Program-made: the position numbers and the translations under genes
Shown here: positions 7,370 through 14,816 of the stretch, piece by piece
Numbering within the stretch: position 1 is the stretch's first letter
How the letters are laid out: each line of letters opens with the position of its first letter
Source: DASRBA01 sp036559665
GTDB lineage: Bacteria; Myxococcota; Myxococcia; Myxococcales; Myxococcaceae
Direction of reading: 5' to 3'
DNA length: 14,816 nucleotides
Assembly (NCBI GenBank): GCA_036559665.1
Contig: DATBSS010000598.1
Location: 1 to 14,816, forward strand
The notes under the pieces: generated by a model
The model's database searches: none
Told to the model about the DNA's origin: nothing
The model's input: only the letters and a program-made list of their open reading frames with translations

Positions 7370-7783
7370 CTATCGCGCGGTCCTGCGCGCGTAAGTCGTG
7401 AGAATGACAGCCAATGCAGCGGCTGTCACGGCAGCGCCCTGGAGCAGGAGCCAGGTCGGAAAAGGCTTTTGTAGGTGGATGTAGAGGCTCCGGCCGAGCG
7501 CCAGCCCCGCGAGCGTGCCGGTGAGCGTCCGCCACGGATTGGACCCAAAGGAGGGGGCCAGGCGGCCCACGGCCCAGTCCATGACAGCGGGGGCGAAGAG
7601 CGCCAGCGTCCAGGCCGCGTCCCAGCGCCAGGCAAGGGGCGCGCGGGTGGCGAGCTGGGCGGCGATGGCGGCGAACATCACCGGGTAGACGCCCAGGCAG
7701 CGCGCGCAGACGCGGACGCCACCGCCCAGGTCATACGCGCGGTGGAGCTCATCCTCGCGGTGATGGGAGAGCCAGAAGCTCAC
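7370..7783 (-). CDS. DUF2085-like membrane protein
   Basis: This 137-residue product has a short N-terminus (SFWLSHHREDELHRA), then VRVCARCLGVYPVM and three to four hydrophobic segments (about 33-48, 57-72, 85-100, 108-130). The CxRCxGxY motif followed by membrane helices is the hallmark of the DUF2085 family of small integral membrane proteins, whose function is unknown. The Cys pair sits at the start of the first helix and could bind metal or be redox-active, which is inference. The GTG start overlaps the ABC ATPase stop as GTGA, so it is coupled to that operon. It is the last gene before the 66-base gap to the sigma gene. Involvement in ABC transport is suggested only by the overlap. Confidence 0.72.
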   Translation of the reverse strand: MSFWLSHHREDELHRAYDLGGGVRVCARCLGVYPVMFAAIAAQLATRAPLAWRWDAAWTLALFAPAVMDWAVGRLAPSFGSNPWRTLTGTLAGLALGRSLYIHLQKPFPTWLLLQGAAVTAAALAVILTTYARRTAR

Positions 7784-8764
7784 GCGCCCGCCTCGCCTTC
7801 ATTGAGGAAGCACGCGGAGGTGTGGCCACCGCCCAGGTCGTACCGGGGCGGCACCTCCACCCGGCAACGGTCGAAGGCGTGGGGGCAGCGCGGGTGGAAG
7901 GGGCACCCGGGCGGGGGCGCGCTGGGCGAGGGCAGCTCTCCGCCCAACAGGATGCGGGTGCGCTTGCGATCCGGGTCCGCCACCGGGACGGCCGAGAGCA
8001 GCGCCTGGGTGTAGGGGTGCTTCGGGCTCCGGTAGAGGGCGGCGGCGGGCGCGGACTCGACGATCTTCCCCAGGTACATCACCGCCACGCGGGTGGAGAG
8101 GTATTCGACGATCTTCAGGTCGTGGGCGATGAACAGGTACGACAGCCCGCGCTCCTTCTGGAGGTCCGAAAGGAGGTTCACGATCTGCGCCTGGATGGAG
8201 ACGTCCAGCGCGCTGATCGGCTCGTCGGCGACGATCAGCTCCGGGTCCAGCGCGATGGCGCGGGCGATGCCGATGCGCTGGCGCTGGCCTCCGGAGAGCT
8301 CGTGCGGCGCACGGTCGTAGGCGTCGGCGCGCAGCCCCATCTGGTCCAGGAGCTTGAGGACGCGGCGCTTGCGCTCCTCGCCCGAGGCGACGCGGTGGAT
8401 GGCGAAGGGTTCGCCCACGATCTCGCCCACCGACATCCGCGGGTTGAGCGAGCCGTACGGATCCTGGAAGACCATCTGCATCCGGCGCCGCAGCGGGCGG
8501 AGCTCGCGCTGGGTGAGCGCGGTCAGCTCCACGCCGTCCAGCGTCACCGAGCCGGACGTCGGCTCCACCAGCCCCAGGACGCTCCGGCCCAGGGTGCTCT
8601 TGCCGCAGCCGCTCTCCCCCACCAGCCCCAGCGTCTCCCCGCGGCCGACGTGGAGCGAGACGCCGTCCACCGCGCGCACGTACCCGCGGACGCGCCCCCA
8701 GGCGCCGCGCCGGATGGGGAAGTGCGTCTTGAGGTCCTTCACCTCGAGGAGGGGACGCGTCGTC

Positions 8765-8772
<8 letters not shown>
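7780..8772 (-). CDS. Oligopeptide/dipeptide-type ABC transporter ATPase (DppF/OppF-like)
   Basis: The 330-residue product has a full ABC ATPase core: Walker A GESGCGKS (52-59), Q-loop FQDP (102-105), signature LSGGQRQR (159-166), Walker B LIVADEP (179-185) with the catalytic Glu, and the switch His in IAHD. The tail has the oligopeptide-transporter C-terminal domain with a Cys cluster (GCPFHPRCPHAFDRC and a later SACF), known in related ATPases to hold an iron-sulfur cluster. The ATG at 8772 overlaps the partner ATPase gene by eight bases; the open frame upstream to 9045 lies inside that gene and is not coding. It should hydrolyse ATP as a heterodimer with that partner to power peptide or nickel-type uptake. 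No permease or binding protein is next to it, so the substrate is unknown. Confidence 0.9.
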
Positions 8773-9775
<1,003 letters not shown>

Positions 9776-9781
9776 CGCGCG

Positions 9782-10624
9782 CTACCGCTTCACCTTCGCC
9801 AGGTACTCCTCCCGGCTGAACACGCCCTTGTCGATCAGCAGCTCCACCATCGCCTTGATGGCCGCCACCTCGCGGCGCTGGACGTCCTCCAGCGTGCGCA
9901 GCATGTCGGACGGGTTGGGCGACGCGGCGGTGTCAGGCATGCCCCGCGCGGGCGTGCCCCGGTTCGTCGGGCGCGGGGAGGCGATGCCGGGCCCACCCGG
10001 CAGCGGCGGTCCGGGGCGGCCGGCGGGCTCGGGCTGGGGCTGCGGCGCGGGCGAAGCCGGGGGCCCCCCACCGCCGTCGAAGCTCACCTCGGAGCGCTGG
10101 TCCTCCAGATCCTTGAGGCTCTTGACCACCGTGCGGCCTTGCGCGTCCACGACCTTGAAGGAGCCCTCGAAGTCCGACAGCTCCGCCTGGCCATCGTAGA
10201 AGCGGGCGTAGGCGCGGCTGATGGCGGTGCGGCCGGCGAGCTGGGGGACGATCCGGCAGCGCGACACCGCCCGCAGCGTGTCCAGCTGCCCGACGTTCTG
10301 GGGGTCCGCCATCGCCACCACCAGCGTCTTGCCGTCGTCGCGGAGCTGGATGGGGATGGCGGCCAGGTCGCGGATCTTGTCGCGCGGGATCTTCGACTTC
10401 ACGTGCGGGGCGATCCCCTGGATGGAGTCCAGGGGGGCGGCGGGGATGCCGAGCTGCTTGGAGAGCGCCTTGATGAGCAGCTCCTCCGTCACCAGGCTCA
10501 TCCGCACCAGGATGTCCCCCAGCTTGCCGCCCCACTTCTGCTGCTCCGCGAGGGCGCTCTTGAGCTGGGTCTCCTGGAGGACGTTCGCCTTGATGAGCAG
10601 CTCGCCGAGCTTGATCGTCGCCAT
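9782..10624 (-). CDS. Stand-alone MshEN (GspE N-terminal) protein, predicted c-di-GMP binder
   Basis: The 280-residue product starts with two tandem 24-residue motifs, Lys5-Gln28 and Lys34-Gln57, separated by five residues. Each has the pattern [R/K]LGxxL-x10-LxxxLxxQ that defines the c-di-GMP-binding MshEN domain; here both begin with Lys instead of Arg. The rest of the GspE-N fold follows (about 58-145), then a short charged linker, a Pro/Gly-rich disordered stretch (about 182-238) and a helical C-terminus (SDMLRTLEDVQRREVAAIKA onward, 239-280). There is no ATPase domain, so this is not a type II/IV secretion motor but a free adaptor or sensor. ATG 10624 is chosen because it begins right at the first motif. 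It follows the lipoprotein gene by 24 bases and precedes the ABC ATPases by six. Its partner is unknown. Confidence 0.82.
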   Translation of the reverse strand: MATIKLGELLIKANVLQETQLKSALAEQQKWGGKLGDILVRMSLVTEELLIKALSKQLGIPAAPLDSIQGIAPHVKSKIPRDKIRDLAAIPIQLRDDGKTLVVAMADPQNVGQLDTLRAVSRCRIVPQLAGRTAISRAYARFYDGQAELSDFEGSFKVVDAQGRTVVKSLKDLEDQRSEVSFDGGGGPPASPAPQPQPEPAGRPGPPLPGGPGIASPRPTNRGTPARGMPDTAASPNPSDMLRTLEDVQRREVAAIKAMVELLIDKGVFSREEYLAKVKR

Positions 10625-10648
10625 CGTCGCGCGTTCGATACTAATCGC

Positions 10649-11461
10649 TCAGTTGCGGGATGGCGAACGAGGCGCACCGGCCTCATCCAGCTCGATCGGG
10701 GTGACGTCGTCGGGCGGCTCCGGGGAGAATTGCCCCGGGTCGATCGCCTCGTTGAGCGTCACCTGGGACGCGTGCAGCTCCAGCGTCTCCTTCCGGGTCA
10801 GGGATTCGAGGGTGATCCGCCGGGGGAACGGGATGCCGCCGGCAGGCTGGAAGTCGCCGAAGCGCACCCGGTAGCCGCCACCGGCGGTGGCGATCTCACT
10901 CTTCACCGGGCGTGCGGTGACGGGGTCGACCCACAGCCGCTGGGAGCCCGCCTCGCTCCGGGTGGAGAGGCGGTACGCGCCCTCCTCGGGGTCGACGGCC
11001 AGGTCCCACGGCGTGCCGGGGGCGATCCGCGGCGCGCGGCCCAGCAGCATCGCCACCACCTCCTCGGGCGCCAGCGGGATGCGGAGGAGGCGCGCCAGGT
11101 TGGCGGGCGTGGCCGGGCCCAGGTAGTAGGCGCCCTCCTGGGCCACCCAGAGGCCGAAGCGCTGCCCGTCGCAGGCCAGCACCGACTGCGGGCGGCCGAA
11201 GAAGTCGTTGACCTGCATCTGGAGCGAGGCCGGGGCGGAGGCGGAGACGAAGGCGCCCACGGTGGCCTTGCCCTCCGGCACGTCGAAGCGGACCTGGCCC
11301 TCGGCGGAGACGGTGGTGGCGCTCCCTTCCGCCTGGTCGACCCGCGCCAGCAATTCCTCCGGATCGGTCACCTGCCCGCCGGGGCCGAAGTCGATTCGCC
11401 GGGGGCAACCGAGCAGCCCGACGAGCGGGATCAACACTGCGGCGTAGAATGGCTTGTGCAT
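10649..11461 (-). CDS. Outer-membrane-type lipoprotein, LolA/LolB-like (DUF4292-like)
   Basis: The 270-residue product opens with a lipoprotein signal (MHKPFYAAVLIPLVGLLGC). The lipobox LLGC puts the lipidated Cys at residue 19, followed by Pro-Arg-Arg, so no Asp+2 retention signal is seen. The mature part starts with a helix (EELLARVDQAEG) and then repeated strands (VSAEGQVRFDVPEGKATVGA, SLQMQVNDFFGRPQSVLACD). This pattern of long antiparallel strands after a helix is like LolA/LolB-fold lipoproteins and DUF4292. The tail is QFSPEPPDDVTPIELDEAG, as in proteins whose last strand ends P.D.. The start is the ATG at 11461; the open frame to 11785 overlaps the divergent TolQ-like gene and is not coding. 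No strong ribosome binding site is visible. It may load lipoproteins or lipids at the envelope, which is inferred. Confidence 0.75.
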   Translation of the reverse strand: MHKPFYAAVLIPLVGLLGCPRRIDFGPGGQVTDPEELLARVDQAEGSATTVSAEGQVRFDVPEGKATVGAFVSASAPASLQMQVNDFFGRPQSVLACDGQRFGLWVAQEGAYYLGPATPANLARLLRIPLAPEEVVAMLLGRAPRIAPGTPWDLAVDPEEGAYRLSTRSEAGSQRLWVDPVTARPVKSEIATAGGGYRVRFGDFQPAGGIPFPRRITLESLTRKETLELHASQVTLNEAIDPGQFSPEPPDDVTPIELDEAGAPRSPSRN

Positions 11462-11506
11462 GGTGCGGGGGCCGGGCAATACAGTCCCTCGCACTCCCGG
11501 AGCGCA
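11462..11506. promoter_or_regulatory. Short divergent intergenic region
   Basis: Only 45 bases separate the divergent lipoprotein and TolQ-like starts. GGAG lies five bases before the TolQ-like ATG. There is no room for two full promoters, so one or both probably reach into the opposite coding region. I see no clear -35/-10 pair. Confidence 0.35.
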
Positions 11507-12220
11507 ATGAACTTCGACGAGATCGTCCATTATCTGCGGCTGGGCGGGGTGACCATCGCGGTCATCCTGGCGGCCTCGGTGGTCGCACTGGGCGTGGCCA
11601 TCGAACGCGTGATCGCGCTCTGGGGCGCGTCCCAGCGGTCGCGGGACCTCTCGCAAGCCATCTCCAAGCACCTGTTGCGCGGCGACGTGAGCGGGGCGCG
11701 GACGGCGGCGGAGCGCTCCCCGGCGGTGGCGGCGGACATCTTCCTGGCCGGGTTCGACCGGCTGGACCGGAGCGGGCAGCCGCACGGTTCGCTGGAGTCG
11801 GCGGTGGCGCGCGAGCGGGCGGAGGTGCTGCTGCGGCTGAAGCGGAACCTGTGGATCCTGGGCACCATCGGCGCCACCGCGCCGTTCGTGGGCCTGTTCG
11901 GCACGGTGGCGGGCATCATGCGGTCGTTCCGCGACCTCGGCCTGGACGTGGCGCAGGGCGGCGTGGGCGGGAGCGCGAAGGTGATGGGCGGCATCTCCGA
12001 GGCGCTGATCGCCACCGCGGTGGGCATCATCGTCGCGGTGGAGGCGGTGGTCCTCTACAACTACTTCCAGGCGCGGCTGGCCCGGGTGGCGGTGGAGCTG
12101 CGGCTGATCGCGGAGGAGTTCATCGAGCTGCTCCGCGCCCCGCCGATGCCGGGCCAGGCGGCGCCGGCGGCCGCTCCGGTTCCGGCCACCGAGCCGCGCC
12201 CGGTCACCGAGGGGAGCTGA
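11507..12220 (+). CDS. TolQ/ExbB/MotA-family proton channel protein
   Basis: The 237-residue product has the family's three-helix layout: helix 1 about 15-38, a cytoplasmic loop about 39-113, helix 2 about 115-138 and helix 3 about 166-187. The conserved stretch APFVGLFGTVAGIM (125-138) and SEALIATAVGIIVAVEAV (164-181) are the two segments that line the ion path in TolQ/ExbB. With the ExbD-like partner it forms an inner-membrane proton-driven motor that energises outer-membrane transport or envelope constriction. ATG 11507 is chosen for the CGGAG upstream and because it begins at the MNFDEIVHYLR helix. The frame is also open far upstream but that part is antisense to other genes. TolQ and ExbB cannot be told apart here; no TonB, TolA or TolB is in the window. 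Confidence 0.88.
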   Translation: MNFDEIVHYLRLGGVTIAVILAASVVALGVAIERVIALWGASQRSRDLSQAISKHLLRGDVSGARTAAERSPAVAADIFLAGFDRLDRSGQPHGSLESAVARERAEVLLRLKRNLWILGTIGATAPFVGLFGTVAGIMRSFRDLGLDVAQGGVGGSAKVMGGISEALIATAVGIIVAVEAVVLYNYFQARLARVAVELRLIAEEFIELLRAPPMPGQAAPAAAPVPATEPRPVTEGS

Positions 12221-12231
12221 GGTCAGCGGCC

Positions 12232-12702
12232 ATGGCGATCGGCAAGGTGCCGGGGATGGAGGGGGACGGCGAGGGCGACCTGGACGAGGGCGTCTTCGCG
12301 GACATCAACATCACCCCGCTGACGGACATCTTCCTGGTGCTGCTGATCATCTTCATGGTGACCAGCTCGGTGATCGTGAACCAGGGCGGTGGCGGCGCGC
12401 GGGCGGGGCTGAAGGTGAACCTGCCCAAGGGCGGCCAGGCCGCGGACGTGGCGCTGACCCAGATGGACCTGTCGGTGGCGGTGCTGGCGGACGGGCGGCT
12501 GGTGCTGGGCGGCAACGTCGTCTCCGAGGACGAGCTGAAGAAGGCGCTGGACGACGCCAAGGCGAAGAACCCCAACACGCTGGTGGTGGTGCAGGCGGAC
12601 GAGGGCGTCCCCCACGGCAAGGTGGTCAACGTGATGGAGCTGGCCAAGGGCGCCGGGCTGGGACAGCTCGCCATCGGCGTGCGCGAAGGGCCGGCGAAGT
12701 AG
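12232..12702 (+). CDS. ExbD/TolR-family biopolymer transport protein
   Basis: The 156-residue product has a short cytoplasmic N-terminus and then ADINITPLTDIFLVLLIIFM. Asp32 lies within this single transmembrane helix at the position of the proton-carrying Asp in ExbD/TolR. The periplasmic part (about 60-156) has the usual ExbD domain, ending VNVMELAKGAGLGQLAIGV, as in family members (VxDxLxxAGxxxVxxxT-like). It starts with ATG at 12232, 11 bases after the TolQ-like stop, so the two are an operon and should form the stator complex. Its stop lies 18 bases from the stop of the convergent acyl-CoA dehydrogenase. Complete and ordinary in length. Confidence 0.88.
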   Translation: MAIGKVPGMEGDGEGDLDEGVFADINITPLTDIFLVLLIIFMVTSSVIVNQGGGGARAGLKVNLPKGGQAADVALTQMDLSVAVLADGRLVLGGNVVSEDELKKALDDAKAKNPNTLVVVQADEGVPHGKVVNVMELAKGAGLGQLAIGVREGPAK

Positions 12703-12720
12703 TCGGAAGGCCCCGATCGC

Positions 12721-14562
12721 TCAGAACCGCCCGAAGGCCTCGTCCTGGAGGCGGGTGGGCGAATCGTCCTCGGCGGCGATGATGCGGGCCTGCACCTCCA
12801 CCTCGGGCAGGACGTTGCGCGCGAACCAGAGGGCGGAGGCCTGCTTCCCCTCGTAGAAGGCGTGGTCCGGGTCGGAGGGGGAGAGCTTCTGCTGCGCCTC
12901 GGCGGCGATGGCGGCGGCGTCCAGCAGCATCCACCCCACCGCGAGCTGGGACATCAGCCGCAGGAAGCGGTTGGCGCCGAGCGCGATCAGGTGCGTCTTG
13001 TCGGACTGGGACCACGCCAGCATCCCCATCGCCGCGGAGACGGTGGCCTCCTGCCCGGCGCCCAGCGCCTCCACCGCCTTGCCCAGCACCGGGTGCGCGC
13101 GGTGCTTCTCCACGAACTGGCCGATGTCGCCCATGAACCGCTGGAAGTTGGCGCCCCCGGCCTGGCCCAGCTTGCGGCCCACCAGGTCCATGGCCTGGAT
13201 GTGGTTGGTGCCCTCGTAGATGGAATAGATCTTCGCGTCGCGGGTGGCCTGCTCCACCGGGTTGTCCTTGAGGTAGCCGGCGCCACCGAAGACCTGGATG
13301 GCGGTGGCGCAGATGCGGAAGCCCTCGTCGCTGGCGAAGGCCTTCACCAGCGGGGTGAGCAGCTCCATCTGGCCGCGGTGGTAGGCGGCCTGTTCGTCGT
13401 CGGTGCCGGCCAGCAAGGTGGCGCGGTCCACGTGCGAGACCAGCTTCATGATCAGCGCGCGGATGCCCTCCACGTGCGCCTTCATGTCCAGCAGCATCCG
13501 GCGCACGTCGGGGTGCTCGATGATGGCGACCTTGGGGGCCTTGGGGTCCTTCCAGTGCGTGTAGTGCGGGCCCTGCTTGCGCTCGCGGGCGTACTCCAGG
13601 GCGGAGAAGTAGGCGGCGGAGGCGGTGGCCAGACCCTGGATGGCGACGGCGATGCGCGCGCCGTTCATCATCTTGAACATCTGCGACATGCCGGCGTTCT
13701 CCGCGCCGCCCACCAGCTCGCCCACGCACCCGTCCTGGTCGCCGAAATTCATCACGCAGGTGGCGGAGCCGTTGATCCCCATCTTGTGCTCGATGGAGGC
13801 GATGGAGACGTCGTTGGGCTCGCCGGAAGCGCCGCCGGAGTCGAGGCGCCGCTTGGGGACGATGAAGAGGGAGAGCCCCTTGGTCCCCGGCGGCGCGCTC
13901 TCCACGCGGGCCAGCACGAGGTGGATGATGTTCTCCGTGAGGTCGTGGTCCCCGCCGGTGATGAACATCTTGGTGCCCTTGATCCGGTAGGTCCCGTCGG
14001 GCTGCTTGCGCGCCTGGGTCTTGGCGGCGCCGACGTCGCTGCCGGCGTGGGGCTCGGTGAGGCACATGGTGCCGCCCCAGGTGCCGTTGACGATGGGCGC
14101 CACGTAGCGGTGGACCTGTTCGGAGGTGCCGCAGGCGGCGAGCAGCTCGGCCACGCCCAGCGCCAGGCCGGGGTACATGTTGAACGACGGGTTGCAGCCG
14201 GAGATCAGCTCCTCCAGCACCACGTGCAGCATGCGGGGCGAGCCCTGGCCGCCGTGGTCCGGGCTGATGGAGACGCCCTTGATGCCCAGCTCGTAGAGCT
14301 TCTTCCAGGCGTCCGGGAAACCCTTCGGGGTGAGGACCTGGCCGTTCTCCAGCCGGCACCCCTCGCGGTCCGCCACGGCGTTGAGCGGGCCGGCCACCTC
14401 GGTGGCGAAGCGGTAGCACTCCGCGATGACCGCCTTCGCCAACTCCACGTCCCAGTCCTTGAACGGGCCGCGGCCGGCGATGTCCCCGAAGCGGAAGTGT
14501 TCGGCGATGACGAACTGAAGCTCTCGAAGGTCGGCCCGGTAGCGGTTGATGGCCGCGGACAT
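12721..14562 (-). CDS. Acyl-CoA dehydrogenase, large (about 600-residue) type
   Basis: The 613-residue product carries the FAD/substrate motif LTEPHAGSDV (about 168-177) and FITGGDHD, the substrate loop, and IYEGTNHIQ with Glu450 at the position of the catalytic base of medium-chain acyl-CoA dehydrogenase. The extra ~160 residues after it form the C-terminal extension of large acyl-CoA dehydrogenases. It should remove two hydrogens from an acyl-CoA, making the trans-2-enoyl-CoA in beta-oxidation and passing electrons to electron-transfer flavoprotein; acyl length is not readable. Start at ATG 14562 is supported by AGGAG six bases upstream. An open frame continues to 14736 but has no such support and lies in the promoter region. 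It converges with the ExbD-like gene and is divergent from the TIR gene. No other beta-oxidation gene is nearby. Confidence 0.93.
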   Translation of the reverse strand: MSAAINRYRADLRELQFVIAEHFRFGDIAGRGPFKDWDVELAKAVIAECYRFATEVAGPLNAVADREGCRLENGQVLTPKGFPDAWKKLYELGIKGVSISPDHGGQGSPRMLHVVLEELISGCNPSFNMYPGLALGVAELLAACGTSEQVHRYVAPIVNGTWGGTMCLTEPHAGSDVGAAKTQARKQPDGTYRIKGTKMFITGGDHDLTENIIHLVLARVESAPPGTKGLSLFIVPKRRLDSGGASGEPNDVSIASIEHKMGINGSATCVMNFGDQDGCVGELVGGAENAGMSQMFKMMNGARIAVAIQGLATASAAYFSALEYARERKQGPHYTHWKDPKAPKVAIIEHPDVRRMLLDMKAHVEGIRALIMKLVSHVDRATLLAGTDDEQAAYHRGQMELLTPLVKAFASDEGFRICATAIQVFGGAGYLKDNPVEQATRDAKIYSIYEGTNHIQAMDLVGRKLGQAGGANFQRFMGDIGQFVEKHRAHPVLGKAVEALGAGQEATVSAAMGMLAWSQSDKTHLIALGANRFLRLMSQLAVGWMLLDAAAIAAEAQQKLSPSDPDHAFYEGKQASALWFARNVLPEVEVQARIIAAEDDSPTRLQDEAFGRF

Positions 14563-14567
14563 GCGCG

Positions 14568-14572
14568 CTCCT
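14568..14572 (-). promoter_or_regulatory. Ribosome binding site of the acyl-CoA dehydrogenase
   Basis: AGGAG on the minus strand lies five bases before the ATG at 14562. It decides this start against the longer open frame reaching 14736. Confidence 0.75.
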
Positions 14573-14715
14573 GTTGGAAGGGTGCCGGGGAGGTACTTGA
14601 GGAAAGTCTGTGGCAGCGCCGACCGGCAGGTCAATCGCCATGACGCGAAGCGCCACCAGGTAAAGTTTGACCCTCCCCGCGTTGATTTCTTCAGCCGGGT
14701 ATTTTCCCGTACAGC
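14573..14715. promoter_or_regulatory. Divergent intergenic region between acyl-CoA dehydrogenase and TIR gene
   Basis: About 140 bases, with an AT-richer part at 14660-14713 than the surrounding genes, so it probably holds promoters for both divergent genes. A TTGACC lies on the minus strand at 14634-14629 but lacks a good -10 partner. I see no clear operator. Confidence 0.35.
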
Positions 14716-14722
14716 ATGGGGG

Positions 14723-14816
14723 GTTGATGCGTTCACCTACGACGTCTTCCTGAGTTACAGCTCGAAGGACCAGACCCTGGTCCGCGAGCTCGCCGAGCGA
14801 TTGAAGAATGACGGCC
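14723..14816 (+). CDS. TIR-domain protein, N-terminal fragment (start uncertain)
   Basis: The last ~30 codons of the window read VDAFTYDVFLSYSSKDQ and continue into a helix (VRELAERLKNDG). The YDVFLSYSSKD box is the first strand and loop of bacterial TIR domains (TIR_2 type), which in bacteria act as NAD-cleaving effectors or protein-interaction modules, often in anti-phage defence. The rest is beyond the window, so the effector or sensor partner domain is unknown. The start is a problem: the frame has no nearby ATG. GTG 14582 or TTG 14597 would add some 45-50 residues with no TIR-like sequence and sit in the promoter region. ATG 14716 would give MGVDAFTYDVF if the six-G run at 14718-14723 had five Gs. 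I therefore begin the feature at the first clearly domain-linked codon. TIR identity is good; start is not resolved. Confidence 0.75.

Noticed and set aside
10628..10648. Small inverted repeat CGAT-ACTA-ATCG between the lipoprotein and MshEN genes
   Set aside because: Arms of only four bases; too short to support an operator or terminator.
12688..12713. GGGCC/GGCCC inverted repeat at the convergent end of the ExbD-like gene
   Set aside because: Five pairs with a 16-base loop and no T-run; not convincing as a terminator.
14605..14634. Housekeeping-type promoter for the acyl-CoA dehydrogenase (TTGACC on the minus strand)
   Set aside because: The -35 match is good but no -10 element with more than three matches is found at 16-18 bases.
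12862..14643. Plus-strand open frame of about 590 codons opposite the acyl-CoA dehydrogenase
   Set aside because: Antisense GC shadow; the dehydrogenase has all its motifs and a ribosome binding site.

Overview
The window is very GC-rich and densely packed. Many genes overlap by one to eight bases, and GTG or TTG starts occur. Its Tad-type pilin-like proteins, a stand-alone MshEN protein, an ECF sigma/anti-sigma pair with a huge anti-sigma, and a TIR protein together suggest a myxobacterium (Myxococcota, perhaps Cystobacterineae). That placement is inferred from gene content and composition only; no rRNA or tRNA is present.

Layout. Positions 1-11461 are one continuous run of minus-strand genes. 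In transcription order these are: a LolA/LolB-like lipoprotein (11461-10649); an MshEN protein with two c-di-GMP motifs (10624-9782); two oligopeptide-type ABC ATPases (9775-8765 and 8772-7780); a DUF2085-like membrane protein (7783-7370); an ECF sigma factor (7303-6677); its zinc-finger anti-sigma factor (6680-4710); and a Tad-type cluster (4552 to the window edge). The Tad cluster holds a TadE-like protein, a TadG-like protein, a second TadE-like protein, two small secreted proteins and a truncated Flp/TadE-like pilin. Divergent from the lipoprotein, on the plus strand, lie a TolQ/ExbB gene and a TolR/ExbD gene (11507-12702). They converge on a 613-residue acyl-CoA dehydrogenase on the minus strand (14562-12721). 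Divergent from that gene, the window ends in the first ~30 codons of a TIR-domain protein.

How they may work together. The Tad-type proteins carry a G|xxxxE prepilin-peptidase site (three of four) and probably form pseudopilin parts of a Tad-like secretion or pilus machine whose motor genes lie outside the window. The sigma/anti-sigma pair directly upstream is a candidate regulator, responding to something sensed in the periplasm. The two ABC ATPases have no permease or binding-protein gene beside them. They are preceded by a predicted c-di-GMP-binding protein, which is an unusual pairing. TolQ/R-like proteins would supply proton-motive force to an envelope process.

The points most worth a second look are: the TIR gene, whose natural ATG is out of frame by one base in a six-G run; the secreted-protein gene at 875, whose frame stays open across the whole pilin gene; the large anti-sigma with one isolated periplasmic cysteine pair; and the MshEN/orphan-ATPase pairing. 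No gene-free stretch exceeds 300 bases.
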